From: Marinobacter caseinilyticus
Lineage (GTDB): Bacteria; Pseudomonadota; Gammaproteobacteria; Pseudomonadales; Oleiphilaceae
DNA: 64,000 nt
Assembly (NCBI RefSeq): GCF_011074955.1
Contig: NZ_WUQJ01000006.1
Coordinates: forward strand, 1 to 64,000
Reading direction: 5' to 3'
Positions within the stretch are counted from its first letter, which is position 1; the number at the start of each line of letters is the position of its first letter. Below the pieces are notes generated by a model that was given only the letters and a program-made list of their open reading frames with translations, was not told where the DNA came from and did not search any database. Position numbers and translations under genes: made by a program. Positions 46,704 to 56,266 of this stretch are shown here, in pieces.

Positions 46704-48164
46704 TTAAACCTTGGACTGAGTTATCCCCAACTGTTCGTTGACTGCATCACGAATTTCACGGTAACGATCAGGATGATTGATTAATGTATCCAGATCATCC
46801 TCCGGAAATATCTCACTCTTCTTTTTCCTGGCGTTCTCTTTTGAAACGATAGACGGCAACAACTGCTCAAGACAGCGCAACATGACCTCGGGCGAAACCG
46901 ACGCCCCGGGCGATGCTCCCAGTAACGTCCCGTATGTCTTGTCTTTGGACACCAGGATTTCGGTGCCCATCTGTAAATCACCGTCTTTGATAATCTGCAC
47001 TCGCTGGCCGGCTTCAACCGGTTTCCAGTCAAACTTCTTGCTCAAGCCAGGAGCAAAGCTATCAAGTTCCTCGAACATGCTCTTTTCGCCCTTAAAGGTT
47101 TCCGAAACCAGATATTTCACCAGGGGAAAATGCTCCAGGGTGACATTCAGCAAACCGGGAATATCATGCAGACGAATTGATCTGAGGTAATCAAAAAACC
47201 CACGACCTCTCTCGAGAACCGGCTTAAAGGACGCAAAAGGACCAAATAACAAGTAGTGCTTACCCTCTACCACCCGCAAGTCGAGATGCGGAACTGACAT
47301 TGGGGGCGCGCCGACTTTCGCCTTACCATAGGTTTTAGCTGTGTAATGTCTGGCCTCTTCTTCACTGATCGGAGTCTGCAAAAAACGCCCGCCCACAGGA
47401 AAACCGGTAAATCGACTCCGAAACGGCAAATGACTTCTTTTCAATAGTGGGAATGCACCCCCACCCGCGCCCACAAAGAGCACGTCCGCTCTGTGCTGAA
47501 CTTTGGCCCCTTTGTTTTCAGCTTCGACGATCCAGCGTCCGGTGGGGCTTTTGTGCACGCGCTTGACGTGAGTGCCGTACTCGATTTTTACACCAAGCTC
47601 TTGTACTGCATGCGCCGCCATCTGCTCCGTTAACGAGCCAAAGTTGATATCCGTGCCAGTTTCAATGACGGTAGCCGCCATTTTTTCATGGCGCGGCCGC
47701 CCCTCCATGGTGTAAGGAATCCAGCTTTTGATTTCATCAAAGTCTTCTGAGTAACGCATGTGTTCAAAAAAGTGATGAGCCGACATTTCCTTGAATCGCA
47801 ATGTCAGTTCTTCAATGGCAGATTCGGAAACAATGGTGCAGTGCTTGGTTTGATTAATAAACGTTTTAGGGTCTTTGATAGCGCCCTTTTTGACCAAGTA
47901 CGCCCAAAACTGTTTGGCAATATTAAACTGGGCGTGGATTTTCAATGCTTTTTCAACTGAAATGACCTCTTCATCCACAGGCGTGTAGTTGAGCTCACAG
48001 TTGGCTTCATGCCCGGTGCCGGCGTTGTTAAATGCCCACGAATTCCCCTCCCCCGCACGGTCCAGTCTCTCCAAAATGGTAATATCCAAATCCGGTGCCA
48101 TTTCTTTTGCTAACGTGGCAAAAGTGGTTCCCATAATCCCTGCGCCAATGATGATCACGTTCAT
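46704..48164 (-). CDS. mqo: Malate:quinone oxidoreductase
   Basis: A 486-residue FAD enzyme, of usual length for Mqo. The N-terminal dinucleotide fold reads VIIIGAGIMGTTFATLAKE, followed by the typical ERLDRAGEGNSWAFNNAGTGHEANCELNYTP. A second signature is FVGAGGGAFPLLKRS. The C-terminus carries LGASPGASVSPEVMLRCLEQLLP. It oxidises malate to oxaloacetate and passes electrons to quinone at the inner membrane. It is upstream of the isocitrate dehydrogenase gene and probably cotranscribed. Confidence 0.95.
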   Translation of the reverse strand: MNVIIIGAGIMGTTFATLAKEMAPDLDITILERLDRAGEGNSWAFNNAGTGHEANCELNYTPVDEEVISVEKALKIHAQFNIAKQFWAYLVKKGAIKDPKTFINQTKHCTIVSESAIEELTLRFKEMSAHHFFEHMRYSEDFDEIKSWIPYTMEGRPRHEKMAATVIETGTDINFGSLTEQMAAHAVQELGVKIEYGTHVKRVHKSPTGRWIVEAENKGAKVQHRADVLFVGAGGGAFPLLKRSHLPFRSRFTGFPVGGRFLQTPISEEEARHYTAKTYGKAKVGAPPMSVPHLDLRVVEGKHYLLFGPFASFKPVLERGRGFFDYLRSIRLHDIPGLLNVTLEHFPLVKYLVSETFKGEKSMFEELDSFAPGLSKKFDWKPVEAGQRVQIIKDGDLQMGTEILVSKDKTYGTLLGASPGASVSPEVMLRCLEQLLPSIVSKENARKKKSEIFPEDDLDTLINHPDRYREIRDAVNEQLGITQSKV

Positions 48165-48823
48165 AAACGTCTACTCGCCAATGTCAATTTTTTGAGGTTA
48201 GTCAACAGAATCTTGTTGGCTCGAAAGTACCATGCTTTCGGCATCCCCTGAAAACCCATTGCAGACCTTACCTTCCAGACACAGCCCCATTTAGCCCTTT
48301 CCAATCCAGGCGGGCCAAAGGGCCCAGGGGCCAATGTAGTTGGGTCGTTGGACAGGCACCGTGATGCGTACAAACAGCCCTATGGTCTTGGCTATTTGTA
48401 TAACATCAGGAATGTAACTTATTGTTTTTACGCTCCAAGACGTTTGGCCTTCCGGGTGCTACCCAATCAATTTCAAGTGCATAACCTTTAACCTCTCTGG
48501 AAAGCCAACACGGGTAACCCTGAGCGATTTTCGTCAAGGAGTCTGCAGTTGTTTTGCAACACAAGACGTTATTTGTGACGCTGAGGCAGCAAAGGATTCC
48601 CGGGCTTTCATTTCTATTTGTAACGAGGCCAGCTATATTGATGTAGATGGTTTAGACATACTTATCTGTTTTATTCGCTCGGTGAGACGCTTAAGAATTC
48701 AATTTTCAGGTCTCGCTCTGATCACTGAATACTCAATAAACGACACTGCCGATATGCATAGTTCAACTCATGCGCCTCTGTGTCGGCGCAGTTTTCTGAG
48801 TTAACCAGCAAGGAGAACGCTCA
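48165..48823. other. Long upstream region of the ATP-grasp gene
   Basis: Contains the divergent promoters for mqo and the ATP-grasp gene. A plus-strand frame stays open from about 48418 to just before the ATP-grasp gene but has no ATG, GTG or TTG in its first 80 codons and no recognisable family. The ATP-grasp ribosome binding site AAGGAGAA ends the region. No gene is called. Confidence 0.35.
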
Positions 48824-50131
48824 ATGTCGATAACACCCGAAGTACAGTCCTCCAGCGATGTGTCTGGCTGGATCGATCCGACCATGGACTCCGTTAAAGG
48901 CACCGAGACTCCCAAAGATCCGAACAAGGGTTACATTGCCCTGCTTGGCTGGAGCGTCAATGCAATCAAGGCTGCGCAAAAGTTTGACCGCCGCTATATC
49001 GTTGTTGCTCCGGATTGGGCTGCGGATTTTTGTACAGCCAACAAGATACCTTTCATCCCATGGGATTTTATCCGCCTGAATGATCGATCCCTGGAGATTG
49101 CCGAAAGGCTGAAGGCGGAGGGCGTCGATGTCGCGATACCGCTATTCGAAGAAACCGTCGAGTGGTCCGGTGCCATTAACTCTGTCCTCCTTAATAACCC
49201 TCGCATGTTCGGGCAGTCTATTCTGTTTCGTGACAAAGCTCTGATGAAGCGCCGTGCTCAACTTGGTGGCATTCGCGTCGGGATCTTCGAGGAAGCGCAC
49301 GAGAAAGAAGACATCGTCCGCTTCATGAAGCGCGTCAACCAGACGCTGCTCAAGCTTGATGGCGACCCGGATGACCCGATTCACGTCAAGGCCTTCGATA
49401 AGGCCGGCTGCCTGGGCCACCGGATGATCCGCAAGATTGAGGAAATCGACACCATTCCGGCCGAAGAATATCCCCTACTGATGGAAAGTCACCTGGACGG
49501 TTGGGAGTTTGCGGTTGAGGCCTGGATACACGACGGCAAAATCAAATTCCTCAACATTTCTGAATACGTCACGCTGGGCTATTCGGTATTCGTACCCGCG
49601 ACCGAGCAACTTGAAAGCTGGCGTAACGCGATTACCAAACAGATCGAACTGCTGATCAAGACGTTCGATATTCAGTTCGGCTTGATCCATCCAGAGTACT
49701 TCGTGACTGCGGATGGCGAAATGTACTTTGGCGAAGTGGCTTACCGTCCGCCAGGATTCAAGGCTTTCGAGCTCATCGAGCGAGCTTATGGATTCAGTGC
49801 TTACCAGGCATCAATGTTGGTATTTGATCCCAAAAGCACGAAAGAGGAAGTGGATAGTTTCTTCCCCCGCGAAGTAGTCGACGCGAAGGGCTACGCAGGA
49901 TGCTTCGGTGTCTATCCAAGGCGTCGAGTCGTCAGCAAACTGGAAATGCCCAAGGAAACCATTGAGCATCCCTATTTTGAATCCCACGAATTGGTCGCGC
50001 CGGCAGAAGAGACGGTTCCTGACCGCTCGGCGTTCGGCACACATTGGGGATTAATTTTCTTCTTTGGTGACGATCCCATTAAAATGCGGGACCTTCTGAA
50101 AGCTCAGGAAGAACTGGATTTCTACGTCTAG
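48824..50131 (+). CDS. ATP-grasp domain protein
   Basis: A 435-residue protein with strong AAGGAGAA before the ATG. The N-terminal part is a pre-ATP-grasp Rossmann domain (YIALLGWSVNAIKAAQKF). The central part fits the ATP-grasp fold: FRDKALMKRRAQLGGI, the bound-base region PLLMESHLDGWEFAVEAWI, and the metal site YFGEVAYRPPG. Enzymes of this fold join a carboxylate to an amine or thiol using ATP. The substrate cannot be told. It is apparently monocistronic. It resembles the amino-acid ligases in chemistry, but no link to the PGA-like operon can be shown. Confidence 0.85.
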   Translation: MSITPEVQSSSDVSGWIDPTMDSVKGTETPKDPNKGYIALLGWSVNAIKAAQKFDRRYIVVAPDWAADFCTANKIPFIPWDFIRLNDRSLEIAERLKAEGVDVAIPLFEETVEWSGAINSVLLNNPRMFGQSILFRDKALMKRRAQLGGIRVGIFEEAHEKEDIVRFMKRVNQTLLKLDGDPDDPIHVKAFDKAGCLGHRMIRKIEEIDTIPAEEYPLLMESHLDGWEFAVEAWIHDGKIKFLNISEYVTLGYSVFVPATEQLESWRNAITKQIELLIKTFDIQFGLIHPEYFVTADGEMYFGEVAYRPPGFKAFELIERAYGFSAYQASMLVFDPKSTKEEVDSFFPREVVDAKGYAGCFGVYPRRRVVSKLEMPKETIEHPYFESHELVAPAEETVPDRSAFGTHWGLIFFFGDDPIKMRDLLKAQEELDFYV

Positions 50132-50147
50132 AGCCTGGTCGAAGAAG

Positions 50148-50771
50148 TCAGTTAAATCCGATGTAACGTCCATGATTCTGGCCAACGTAGCGCCTGAATC
50201 GTGGACGGTCTTTTGCACCAGCGCTCAATGCCCTTGGCCACTGCAACGGAATACCAAGTGGCAGGTTTTCTGAGCTTTTGTGCCGTGCTTCCTCATCACC
50301 CACCACACGATCCGCTTCCTTCTGAATTTCAAGATGAGAAATCGAGTGGCCCATCTTAAAGGCTATCTGCGACGCCTGCGCGATCCGTGCAAGCCCATTG
50401 AACGTGCAAAAGCCACCGTCTTTTGCGTATTTGGCATGGTGGAAGCCATTGGCGAGACTGGCGACAACCCCGGTTTGCATCGCAATGGTGGTGGCTTTCA
50501 GTTGACCTGCCTGCATGGTAAGCACGGTGGCGCGAAGCGATGCCGACCATGGCAGGTTCTGACTCATGGCCAACGGCTTTTCACCATCAAGAAAAACGCA
50601 GACGTATTTCGGATCGTGGAGCGCATATAGAAGGTCAATATCCAGAATACCTGGACCCGTCAGCCTCGCCAGCCCCCGTGCAGTCAGTATCTGGACCACA
50701 ACGCCCAGTTTTTCCAACCTTCTGCTGCGGGTTGACACGACGTAGCTTTCGCAAAAACAGGTCGGGATCAT
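50148..50771 (-). pseudogene. Histone deacetylase-family protein, broken after the first half
   Basis: The first 130 residues read as a histone deacetylase/acetylpolyamine amidohydrolase N-terminus: IDLLYALHDPKYVCVFLDGE, MSQNLPWSASL, and the active-site histidine pair in NGFHHAKYAKDGGFCTFNG. After LARIAQAS the sequence no longer fits; the zinc-binding D-x-H motif (DxDxHxGNGT) is absent and an unrelated tail of about 70 residues follows. Family members are about 300 residues. A preceding 30-codon frame (50768-50860, GTG start) ends in an ATGA overlap with this start. It is most likely a deletion relic without catalysis. Confidence 0.65.
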
Positions 50772-50860
50772 GAGGTTTCAGGCTGAGCGAGTTCTTCTTC
50801 TGCCAAACGCTGTAAATCTTTCATTTCAGTTTTATCAGGCTCGAAAAGTCCTTCCGTCAC
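50768..50860 (-). CDS. Possible 30-residue ORF coupled to the broken deacetylase
   Basis: A GTG-started frame encodes 30 residues (VTEGLFEPDKTEMKDLQRLA and nine more). Its TGA overlaps the deacetylase ATG as ATGA. The residue pattern is helical and charged. It might be a true small protein, the end of a decayed upstream gene or a leader. Only the overlap supports it. Confidence 0.25.
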   Translation of the reverse strand: MTEGLFEPDKTEMKDLQRLAEEELAQPETS

Positions 50861-51331
50861 CTAAGAATGGAAATGCGTGGCGAAGGCGCGGGCACGATTC
50901 ACCCCGGAGACAGCGAGCGTCGTCAGCCTCAACATCCTGAAGCCCGAGCAATCCTCAATGGCAATTCTTTGCCCTGCAATCGTGCGATTCCTGGGCGCGC
51001 GCTCTAACGCTTCAGCGTCATATTTGACTGCCAGCAAGCTACCGACCGGAATTCTGACGCAATTCATGAGCAGGGGCTCAGGCTCGGGCAGGACTCGTTG
51101 AGAGTGGAAACGGGATACCCCGTCTGGCCGCCTGAACGTCGCTCCAAGTCTCTCGACCACCGGCATGACCCAGATCATTTTCTGTACAGTTTGTTAGCGG
51201 ATTTTGTAGAAAAACTCGTGGCTTGTGGGATATTGAGAGAAAGAAAGCCCCAGTCCGCAGTACAGCAAGTTGTGGCCCATCGCAGGACCTGCAGTGTGAT
51301 TGATAACGTGACCGATTCTTTGGAGCGTTCT
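50861..51331. other. Gap upstream of the HEPN-like gene
   Basis: No gene is supported. A minus-strand frame of 105 codons (50861-51178) has no recognisable domain. The right end carries GGAG in front of the ATG at 51332. Confidence 0.3.
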
Positions 51332-52348
51332 ATGAAATCCCCGGCAACCATCACTTTGAACATCGGCAATGCCCTGCCCTTCGGTAACGAAAAAGATACC
51401 GCCCGCATCATTTCTTTATGGGAATCGCTGGATGACTATTTTCGCCATCGCCCTTTTGTTGCTCAGAGCGGCATCAACGGTAAAGCCAAGCACTACACCA
51501 TATCGTTAAATACCGAATCCATGGTGAACATGATGACGGAGGCCCAGACAGTCTCCGGTAGTTTTTCTAATCATTTGGCCTCACACATCGATGACTCCAG
51601 TGTGTCCGTGTCGGGGGAACTGACCATTACCATTGGAAACGAGCGTCACAGCCAGGATGAACTCGAAACGTATCAGGTGGCGACGGTCTTCATTCAGCAA
51701 TTGGTGATGGCCGCGAACATTGCCTTGCCTGGTTCTATCCAGATTCTGGATGCCAAGTATGTCGGTGAAGGCGCACGCCACTATGAGGCCCAGAGTTTCG
51801 ATTCGCGATTGCTTTACGGCGCCATGACAACCGCGAAGGCCAATGGCTCGCCCAGCCTTCACTTTCATTCCTTTGCCATTATTTGGGAGTGGCTCGATCA
51901 GTGCGAGGTCAGTCACCGCTCGACTGCAATCAGCGATATCAACAAGGTGCTGTTTACCCTGCTTAAAGTGGCAGAACAGCGCCATGAATACAGTGCCCGA
52001 ACGGTGCTGATGGTGGTGTATCAACTGGAAGTGCTGCTGGACCACCGAGACCCCAGCTACCTCGCACTTACCCGGAACCGGGCACGATTGGTGCTGGGCG
52101 AGATTCCCGAATCCGCTGATTGTTTTGCTGAGTTGTACGATGTTCGTAACAGCCTTTTCCTGGCCCACCAGCCGGTGCACCGCCCGCCCTTGATCTGCCA
52201 CGGCACAGCGGATGCTCTGAAAGAACAGATAGGCCAGCACAACACGGCCGTGGAGCTTGGTACGGCACTTGTGCTGGCACTGATTCAGGATCTTGTCACA
52301 CACAACGCCCAGCGCTACGAGTTTACGGAAACCTTTTCCCGCCATTGA
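51332..52348 (+). CDS. Uncharacterised protein with a HEPN-like C-terminal domain
   Basis: About 338 residues from an ATG at 51332 with GGAG spaced 7 bases before it; the frame is open 78 codons further upstream but that part does not look coding. The N-terminal half is mixed alpha/beta with no family I know. The C-terminal part (LEVLLDHRDPSYLALTRNRA, ELYDVRNSLFLAH) resembles the ApeA/HEPN group, including an R-N-x5-H string that could be the Rx4-6H RNase motif. Such domains occur in defence and toxin systems. No antitoxin-like partner is adjacent. The comparison is by motif only. Confidence 0.5.
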   Translation: MKSPATITLNIGNALPFGNEKDTARIISLWESLDDYFRHRPFVAQSGINGKAKHYTISLNTESMVNMMTEAQTVSGSFSNHLASHIDDSSVSVSGELTITIGNERHSQDELETYQVATVFIQQLVMAANIALPGSIQILDAKYVGEGARHYEAQSFDSRLLYGAMTTAKANGSPSLHFHSFAIIWEWLDQCEVSHRSTAISDINKVLFTLLKVAEQRHEYSARTVLMVVYQLEVLLDHRDPSYLALTRNRARLVLGEIPESADCFAELYDVRNSLFLAHQPVHRPPLICHGTADALKEQIGQHNTAVELGTALVLALIQDLVTHNAQRYEFTETFSRH

Positions 52349-52405
52349 GCGGAGCAGTGTGTCCGTCCCCGATACGGCACAAGCATGATGTAGTCCGTAC
52401 AACGT

Positions 52406-53380
52406 GTGCGTCCGGGATGGTCTTCAGGGAGAGAAATTATAAGCAGGATCGTCACACTCACCATGAGCCCGTCACTGGATCTGTTCGGCGAGACCGAGCG
52501 TTTGCACGGTGATGCCAAGAGCCGGATCCAGAGCCTCCACACCGAACCCGGCGGCGGTGGGGTCAATGTTGCCAAAAACCTGCATCGATTGGGCCTGGAT
52601 GTGTTGGCGGTGTTTCCCGCCGGAGGGCTCACTGGCAAGGTTCTTTATGAGGCCCTCACTGCCACCAGCATGCCCTGCCAGGTGATACCGATTGAAAGCG
52701 ATACCCGGAAGAACCTGGCCTTGACGGAAACCGCGACTGGGAAGTTCTTCCACCTGGTGTTCCCGGGGCCAGAATTATTGGAATCAGAATGGCAAGACTG
52801 CCTGGAAGCCATCGAACAGCTGGACCCAATGCCCGAGTATCTGGTGCTCAGTGGCAGTTTGCCCCCCGGAGTACCGGCTGACTTTTTTCAGCGCATGGCG
52901 CTGTCAGCGAAGCAGCGGCAAATCAAAGTGGTGCTGGATACTTCGTCAAAAGCCTTGCGTCCAGCGCTCGAGGTGGGCGTGTATCTCGCGAAACTCAACA
53001 AAAAGGAATTTCTGGATCTGGGCTATGACGGTCCGGATGCGATAGGGCCTCAGCTTGCGGCCATGGGCGATATGGTTGCCGCCGGATATGCGGAAAATCT
53101 GATCGTTACCATTGGGGCAAAAAGTGCCTTTCTGGCCACTAGTACCGGGCAGCGCCTGGTGGCCAAACCGCCTGTCGTCAACATTGTGTGCCACGTCGGG
53201 GCCGGCGATGCATTTGTATCCGCCGCGGTCTATCAGCTATGCATCGGCAATACGATCGAAGATGCATTCCGATACGGCATTGCCGCCGCTGCCGCATCCA
53301 TCAGCGCGCCAGGCAGCCAGTTGGCGGACATGTCGCAGGTGCAACGGTTAATCGGCCAGATTGAGGACCTCGCTGTCTGA
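52406..53380 (+). CDS. PfkB-family sugar kinase (1-phosphofructokinase-like)
   Basis: A ribokinase-fold kinase of 310-324 residues. It has the substrate segment TEPGGGGVNVAKNLHRLG, the hinge LSGSLPPGVPADFF and the catalytic motif VGAGDAF near the C-terminus. This is the Pfk-2/FruK/LacC group acting on phosphorylated hexoses. The start is uncertain. GTG at 52406 has no clear ribosome binding site. AGGGAGAG sits before in-frame ATT (52436) and ATA (52439), and a start there would give MSRIVTLTMSPSLD, the usual opening of the family. It lies 62 bases upstream of the P-type ATPase gene. Confidence 0.9.
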   Translation: MRPGWSSGREIISRIVTLTMSPSLDLFGETERLHGDAKSRIQSLHTEPGGGGVNVAKNLHRLGLDVLAVFPAGGLTGKVLYEALTATSMPCQVIPIESDTRKNLALTETATGKFFHLVFPGPELLESEWQDCLEAIEQLDPMPEYLVLSGSLPPGVPADFFQRMALSAKQRQIKVVLDTSSKALRPALEVGVYLAKLNKKEFLDLGYDGPDAIGPQLAAMGDMVAAGYAENLIVTIGAKSAFLATSTGQRLVAKPPVVNIVCHVGAGDAFVSAAVYQLCIGNTIEDAFRYGIAAAAASISAPGSQLADMSQVQRLIGQIEDLAV

Positions 53381-53442
53381 GTTTGGTTCGCAGCCGTTGT
53401 CCTCAGTCAGCTTCCATCGATTCGCAGCATGGATAATGCACT

Positions 53443-55986
53443 GTGATGGTCGGAGAGAATAAACGACAACACGCCTACTGGAGTCAGCAGCCTGAGCAAT
53501 TGCTTGCTCAACTGGAGACCAGCCAGTACGGACTCTCGACAGAGGCCGTAGAACGGCGACGTGGTGCGGCTGAACGGCGCCAACTGCAACGCAAGGCTGG
53601 GCCCTCGCCTGTTAAGATTCTGATTCGTCAATTTCGCAGCCCACTGGTGCTCATTCTGGTGTTTGGTGCGCTGATTTCGATGGTGGTCCGAGACTGGGTC
53701 GATGCGACCATCATTTTGGCTCTTGTACTGGGCAGCGCACTGCTCGGATTTTATCAGGAATATCAGGCCTCGGTATCGCTTGCAGCGCTGCGGCGCAGGC
53801 TGGCCTTGACGTTACAGGTGCTGCGGGATGGCAAGGCCGCTTCCATCGATGCAGACCGCATCGTTCCGGGGGATGTGGTGCTGCTGTCAGCGGGCAATCT
53901 GGTGCCCGCCGACGGCATCATCCTGGAGGCCCGGGATTTCCTGGTCACCGAATCGGCCCTCACCGGGGAATCGTTTCCTGTCGAAAAACGGCCAGGTGTC
54001 GTGACACCGTCAACTCCACTGGGCCAGCGTACCAATTGCGTCTATCTGGGCAGCTCGGCACGTAGCGGCACTGCCCGGATGCTTGTCGTCACAATCGGGC
54101 GCGATACCGCCTTTGGGGAAATCAGCGAACGCCTTGGTGAGCAACCGCCGGAAACGGACTTCTCCCGGGGCGTGCGACAATTTGGCTTCCTGCTGCTCCG
54201 TGTTCTGGTTGTACTGGTCGTGTTCGTTATGGCAGTGAATTATCTGCTGGAGCGTCCGATGATCGAATCAATGCTGTACGCCATAGCCATAGCGGCCGGC
54301 ATGTCGCCTGAGCTTCTGCCCGTCATTGTCAGTGTGACCCTTTCCAGCGGGGCGAGAGCAATGGCTCGCCGCGGCGTGATTGTGCGTCACCTGGAATCGA
54401 TTGAGAATCTGGGCAGCATTGATGTTCTCTGCACCGACAAAACGGGCACGCTCACGGAAGGCGTTATCACTCTGAGCGCTGCCGTCGATTGCGCAGGGAC
54501 GCTTTCGCCAGACGTTCGCCGCCTGGCGTTGTTTAACTCCTTGTTGGAGACCGGCATTGAAAATCCTCTGGATGCTGCCGTCATCAGGGCATGCCAGGAC
54601 GATTTGCCGAAGCTTGTCCTGCCCCGGAAGGTCGACGAAATACCTTATGATTTCTCTCGTAGACGGCTGACCATCGTCGTTGCGGATAGCACGGATCTGT
54701 CGCGTCATCTGATTATTACCAAAGGCGCTTTTACGAATGTGCTCGAGGCTTGCACCTGCCACTCGGACGGGGGCGTTAACACTCCGCTCAACAGTGAACA
54801 CCGCGCCCGTTTGACATCGTGGTTTGAGGCACAAGGCAAAGACGGCTGCCGTGTGCTGGCGGTGGCTACTCGTTCCGTCGCGGCCCGGAATGGGTACACC
54901 TGGGAGGATGAGAAAACAATGACCCTGCAGGGCTTTCTTCTGTTTTTCGATCCACCCAAAGCCGGGGTAGCCGATACGATTGCGGCGCTGGCGCGCCTTG
55001 GAATCCGGATCAAGGTCATCACTGGAGACAACCGATTCGTCACCGCGCATCTTGCTGAATCCCTTAAACTGTCGCCACAGGCCATGATCACCGGCGCAGA
55101 GCTTGCGAGTATGAGCGACAAGACGCTGTGGGAGTGTGTGGAGGATGTGGATCTGTTTGTTGAAGTCGATCCGCAACAAAAGGAGCTCATTGTCAGGGCA
55201 TTACAGCATGCCGGACACGCCGTCGGCTATCTGGGCGACGGTATCAATGACGTTCCGGCACTGCACAGCGCGGACGTTGGCATCTCAGTGGATGACGCGG
55301 TGGACGTGGCCCGTGAGAGCGCCAGTGTTATTTTGCTGGAGCCGACACTGGACGTGTTATGCGACGGAGTGATGGAAGGCCGGCGTACCTTTATGAACAC
55401 GCTCAAGTATATTGGCATCACCACCAGTGCCAATTTCGGCAATATGGTTAGCATGTCCCTGATGACGCCACTACTGCCGTTTCTGCCATTGTTACCGAAG
55501 CAAATCCTGCTCAACAACTTTCTCTCCGATCTGCCGTCCCTGGCCATTGCGACGGATCAGGTGGACATTGACGATCGTGCCTACCCGAAGCGCTGGGATG
55601 TCCGGGCGTTGCGTCGCTACATGCTGACCTTCGGGCTAATCAGTACCGTGTTTGACCTGATTACCTTCTTTATCCTGTTGCATGTATTCACAGCAGGAGA
55701 AGCGACTTTTCACACCGCCTGGTTTGTAGCTTCACTGATCACGGAACTGGCGGTGGTACTGGTACTGCGAACCCACCATGCCATGTGGCGTAGCCGTCCA
55801 TCACGCTTGCTTGTTGTCGCCACCCTGCTCGTTTTTATTGTGGCACTCATGGTCCCTTACCTGCCGGCACTTAACTGGCTGCTGGGGTTTGTATCACTGC
55901 CACTCGGCATGGTGGTGTCGTTGTTGGGGATAACCGTCGGGTACATTGCCACGACTGAACTCGTCAAGCGACGCTACTTTGCTTGA
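53443..55986 (+). CDS. Magnesium-translocating P-type ATPase (MgtA-like)
   Basis: An 847-residue P-type ATPase. In order: a cytoplasmic N-terminus, the first membrane pair, the actuator loop LTGESFPVEKRPG, the phosphorylation motif CTDKTGTLTEG with the aspartate near 332, the nucleotide domain, the hinge GDGINDVPALHSADVG near 600 and a C-terminal membrane bundle. NNFLSDLPSLAIATDQVD in the C-terminal part is characteristic of the MgtA/MgtB type. It imports Mg2+ (or related ions) at the inner membrane. No Mg2+-sensing leader is visible in the 62 bases upstream. It stands between the PfkB and FtsH genes. Confidence 0.93.
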   Translation: MMVGENKRQHAYWSQQPEQLLAQLETSQYGLSTEAVERRRGAAERRQLQRKAGPSPVKILIRQFRSPLVLILVFGALISMVVRDWVDATIILALVLGSALLGFYQEYQASVSLAALRRRLALTLQVLRDGKAASIDADRIVPGDVVLLSAGNLVPADGIILEARDFLVTESALTGESFPVEKRPGVVTPSTPLGQRTNCVYLGSSARSGTARMLVVTIGRDTAFGEISERLGEQPPETDFSRGVRQFGFLLLRVLVVLVVFVMAVNYLLERPMIESMLYAIAIAAGMSPELLPVIVSVTLSSGARAMARRGVIVRHLESIENLGSIDVLCTDKTGTLTEGVITLSAAVDCAGTLSPDVRRLALFNSLLETGIENPLDAAVIRACQDDLPKLVLPRKVDEIPYDFSRRRLTIVVADSTDLSRHLIITKGAFTNVLEACTCHSDGGVNTPLNSEHRARLTSWFEAQGKDGCRVLAVATRSVAARNGYTWEDEKTMTLQGFLLFFDPPKAGVADTIAALARLGIRIKVITGDNRFVTAHLAESLKLSPQAMITGAELASMSDKTLWECVEDVDLFVEVDPQQKELIVRALQHAGHAVGYLGDGINDVPALHSADVGISVDDAVDVARESASVILLEPTLDVLCDGVMEGRRTFMNTLKYIGITTSANFGNMVSMSLMTPLLPFLPLLPKQILLNNFLSDLPSLAIATDQVDIDDRAYPKRWDVRALRRYMLTFGLISTVFDLITFFILLHVFTAGEATFHTAWFVASLITELAVVLVLRTHHAMWRSRPSRLLVVATLLVFIVALMVPYLPALNWLLGFVSLPLGMVVSLLGITVGYIATTELVKRRYFA

Positions 55987-56266
55987 ATTGAGCTGTTGGC
56001 ATCAACGTAATCCGGAATCGAACCGATCGGCGCCGGTTGAGTAGAGCAAAAGCGCAACAGACGGTCCGGCAGACTCAAAGAGCGGACACAATCAATAATC
56101 GGTTCCACTGCCAGGGCGAGTACCAAGGCGAAATTCTTAGACAGTGTCCTGGCAAGTGGCAGAGAAAGTGGCGGGCAGAGCGAACCGCAGCCACTTAAAC
56201 TGGTCAAAAATGAAATGACCGGAACGAGCCCCATTGCTCAGGAATGGCGCGTGACAGGAGACTCAA
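55987..56266. other. Short gap between the P-type ATPase and FtsH genes
   Basis: 280 bases without a supported gene. A minus-strand frame of 86 codons with a hydrophobic start exists but has no recognisable family or ribosome binding site. GACAGGAGAC before 56267 is the FtsH ribosome binding site. Confidence 0.3.

Noticed and set aside
48418..48800. Plus-strand frame open for over 100 codons before the ATP-grasp gene
   Set aside because: It has no ATG, GTG or TTG in its first 80 codons and no recognisable family; likely chance or a relic.
54268..55179. Minus-strand open frame of 303 codons
   Set aside because: It is antisense to the magnesium P-type ATPase gene, which is certain from its motifs.
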